A stretch of 13,977 nucleotides of DNA. Source: a bacterium (GTDB taxonomy: Bacteria > Desulfobacterota > Anaeroferrophillalia > Anaeroferrophillales > Tharpellaceae). The notes beneath the pieces are model-generated. The model worked only from the letters and a program-made list of their open reading frames with translations, did no database searches and was not told where the DNA came from. The translations under genes and the position numbers were made by a program. Positions 13,864 to 13,977 of this stretch are shown piece after piece; position 1 is the stretch's first letter; each line of letters begins with the position of its first letter. Where the stretch lies: the NCBI GenBank assembly GCA_029935295.1, contig JAOZKP010000045.1:1-13977 (forward strand). The letters run 5' to 3'.

Positions 13864-13977
13864 CTCCGACCTCTACCCATATCTTCGGACCGGTGCCCTC
13901 ACGCCGGCTCGGCCTCTCGCTTGGCATTGACCTGGTACCTTTCAAAACCTGCACGTTGGATTGTATATACTGCGAGC
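13860..13977 (+). CDS. radical SAM protein, N-terminal part (runs off the window)
   Basis: An ATG at 13860 overlaps the TGA of the glycosyltransferase stub as ATGA and opens a frame that is still open at the last base (39 full codons). The product contains HIFGPVPSRRLGLSLGIDLV (7-26), PFKTC, and the cluster CTLDCIYC, which has the Cys-x3-Cys-x2-Cys spacing that binds the 4Fe-4S cluster of radical SAM enzymes. The GPVPSRRLGxSLGxDLVPFKTC pattern is that of a widespread uncharacterised radical SAM group (COG0731-like Fe-S oxidoreductases). It has no evident role in polysaccharide synthesis. No ribosome-binding site precedes it, so it may depend on translation of the stub. The rest of the domain lies outside the window. 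Confidence 0.85.
   Translation, partial: MTPTSTHIFGPVPSRRLGLSLGIDLVPFKTCTLDCIYCE

Noticed and set aside
1..13977. CRISPR arrays, tRNA or rRNA genes, insertion sequences.
   Set aside because: No regularly spaced repeats, transposase motifs, terminal inverted repeats or RNA gene signatures were seen on either strand.

Overview
The window is a piece of a Wzx/Wzy-dependent polysaccharide (capsule, exopolysaccharide or O-antigen type) locus from a Gram-negative bacterium. Gene content, moderate and patchy GC, and the style of the sugar transferase and flippase resemble the Desulfobacterota (former Deltaproteobacteria), but no rRNA or other phylogenetic marker is present, so this is an inference. 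Every gene I can support lies on the + strand.

Layout: 1-72 possible tail of an upstream gene; 180-1529 Wzz-type chain-length/co-polymerase protein; 1592-2980 Wzx-type flippase; 3116-4933 and 5333-7093 two paralogous secreted fibre-like proteins with C-terminal peptidase S74 (endosialidase-type intramolecular chaperone) domains, each with its own candidate promoter and rho-independent terminator; 7157-8185 family 2 glycosyltransferase; 8282-9256 sulfotransferase; 9317-10627 Wzy-type polymerase; 10703-11476 AT-rich SAM methyltransferase; 11498-12274 WecG/TagA family glycosyltransferase; 12378-13745 polyprenyl-phosphate sugar-1-phosphate transferase; 13753-13863 36-residue stub of a family 4 glycosyltransferase; 13860 to the end, the start of a radical SAM protein that is not part of the polysaccharide pathway and probably marks the edge of the locus.

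How the genes may work together (inference from families): the sugar-1-phosphate transferase loads the first sugar on undecaprenyl phosphate, the WecG/TagA-type enzyme and the GT2 add further sugars, the sulfotransferase and perhaps the methyltransferase decorate the unit, Wzx flips it, Wzy polymerises it and the Wzz-like protein sets chain length. The product would therefore be a sulfated polysaccharide.

The most unusual part is 2987-7142. Two self-contained transcription units sit between the flippase and the first glycosyltransferase. Each encodes a signal peptide, a conserved N-terminal beta domain, a diverged middle, GIGT-type fibre repeats and a self-cleaving S74 chaperone with its Ser-Lys dyad intact. 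Nothing else phage-like is present. They look like duplicated, diversifying trimeric surface fibres linked to the polysaccharide.
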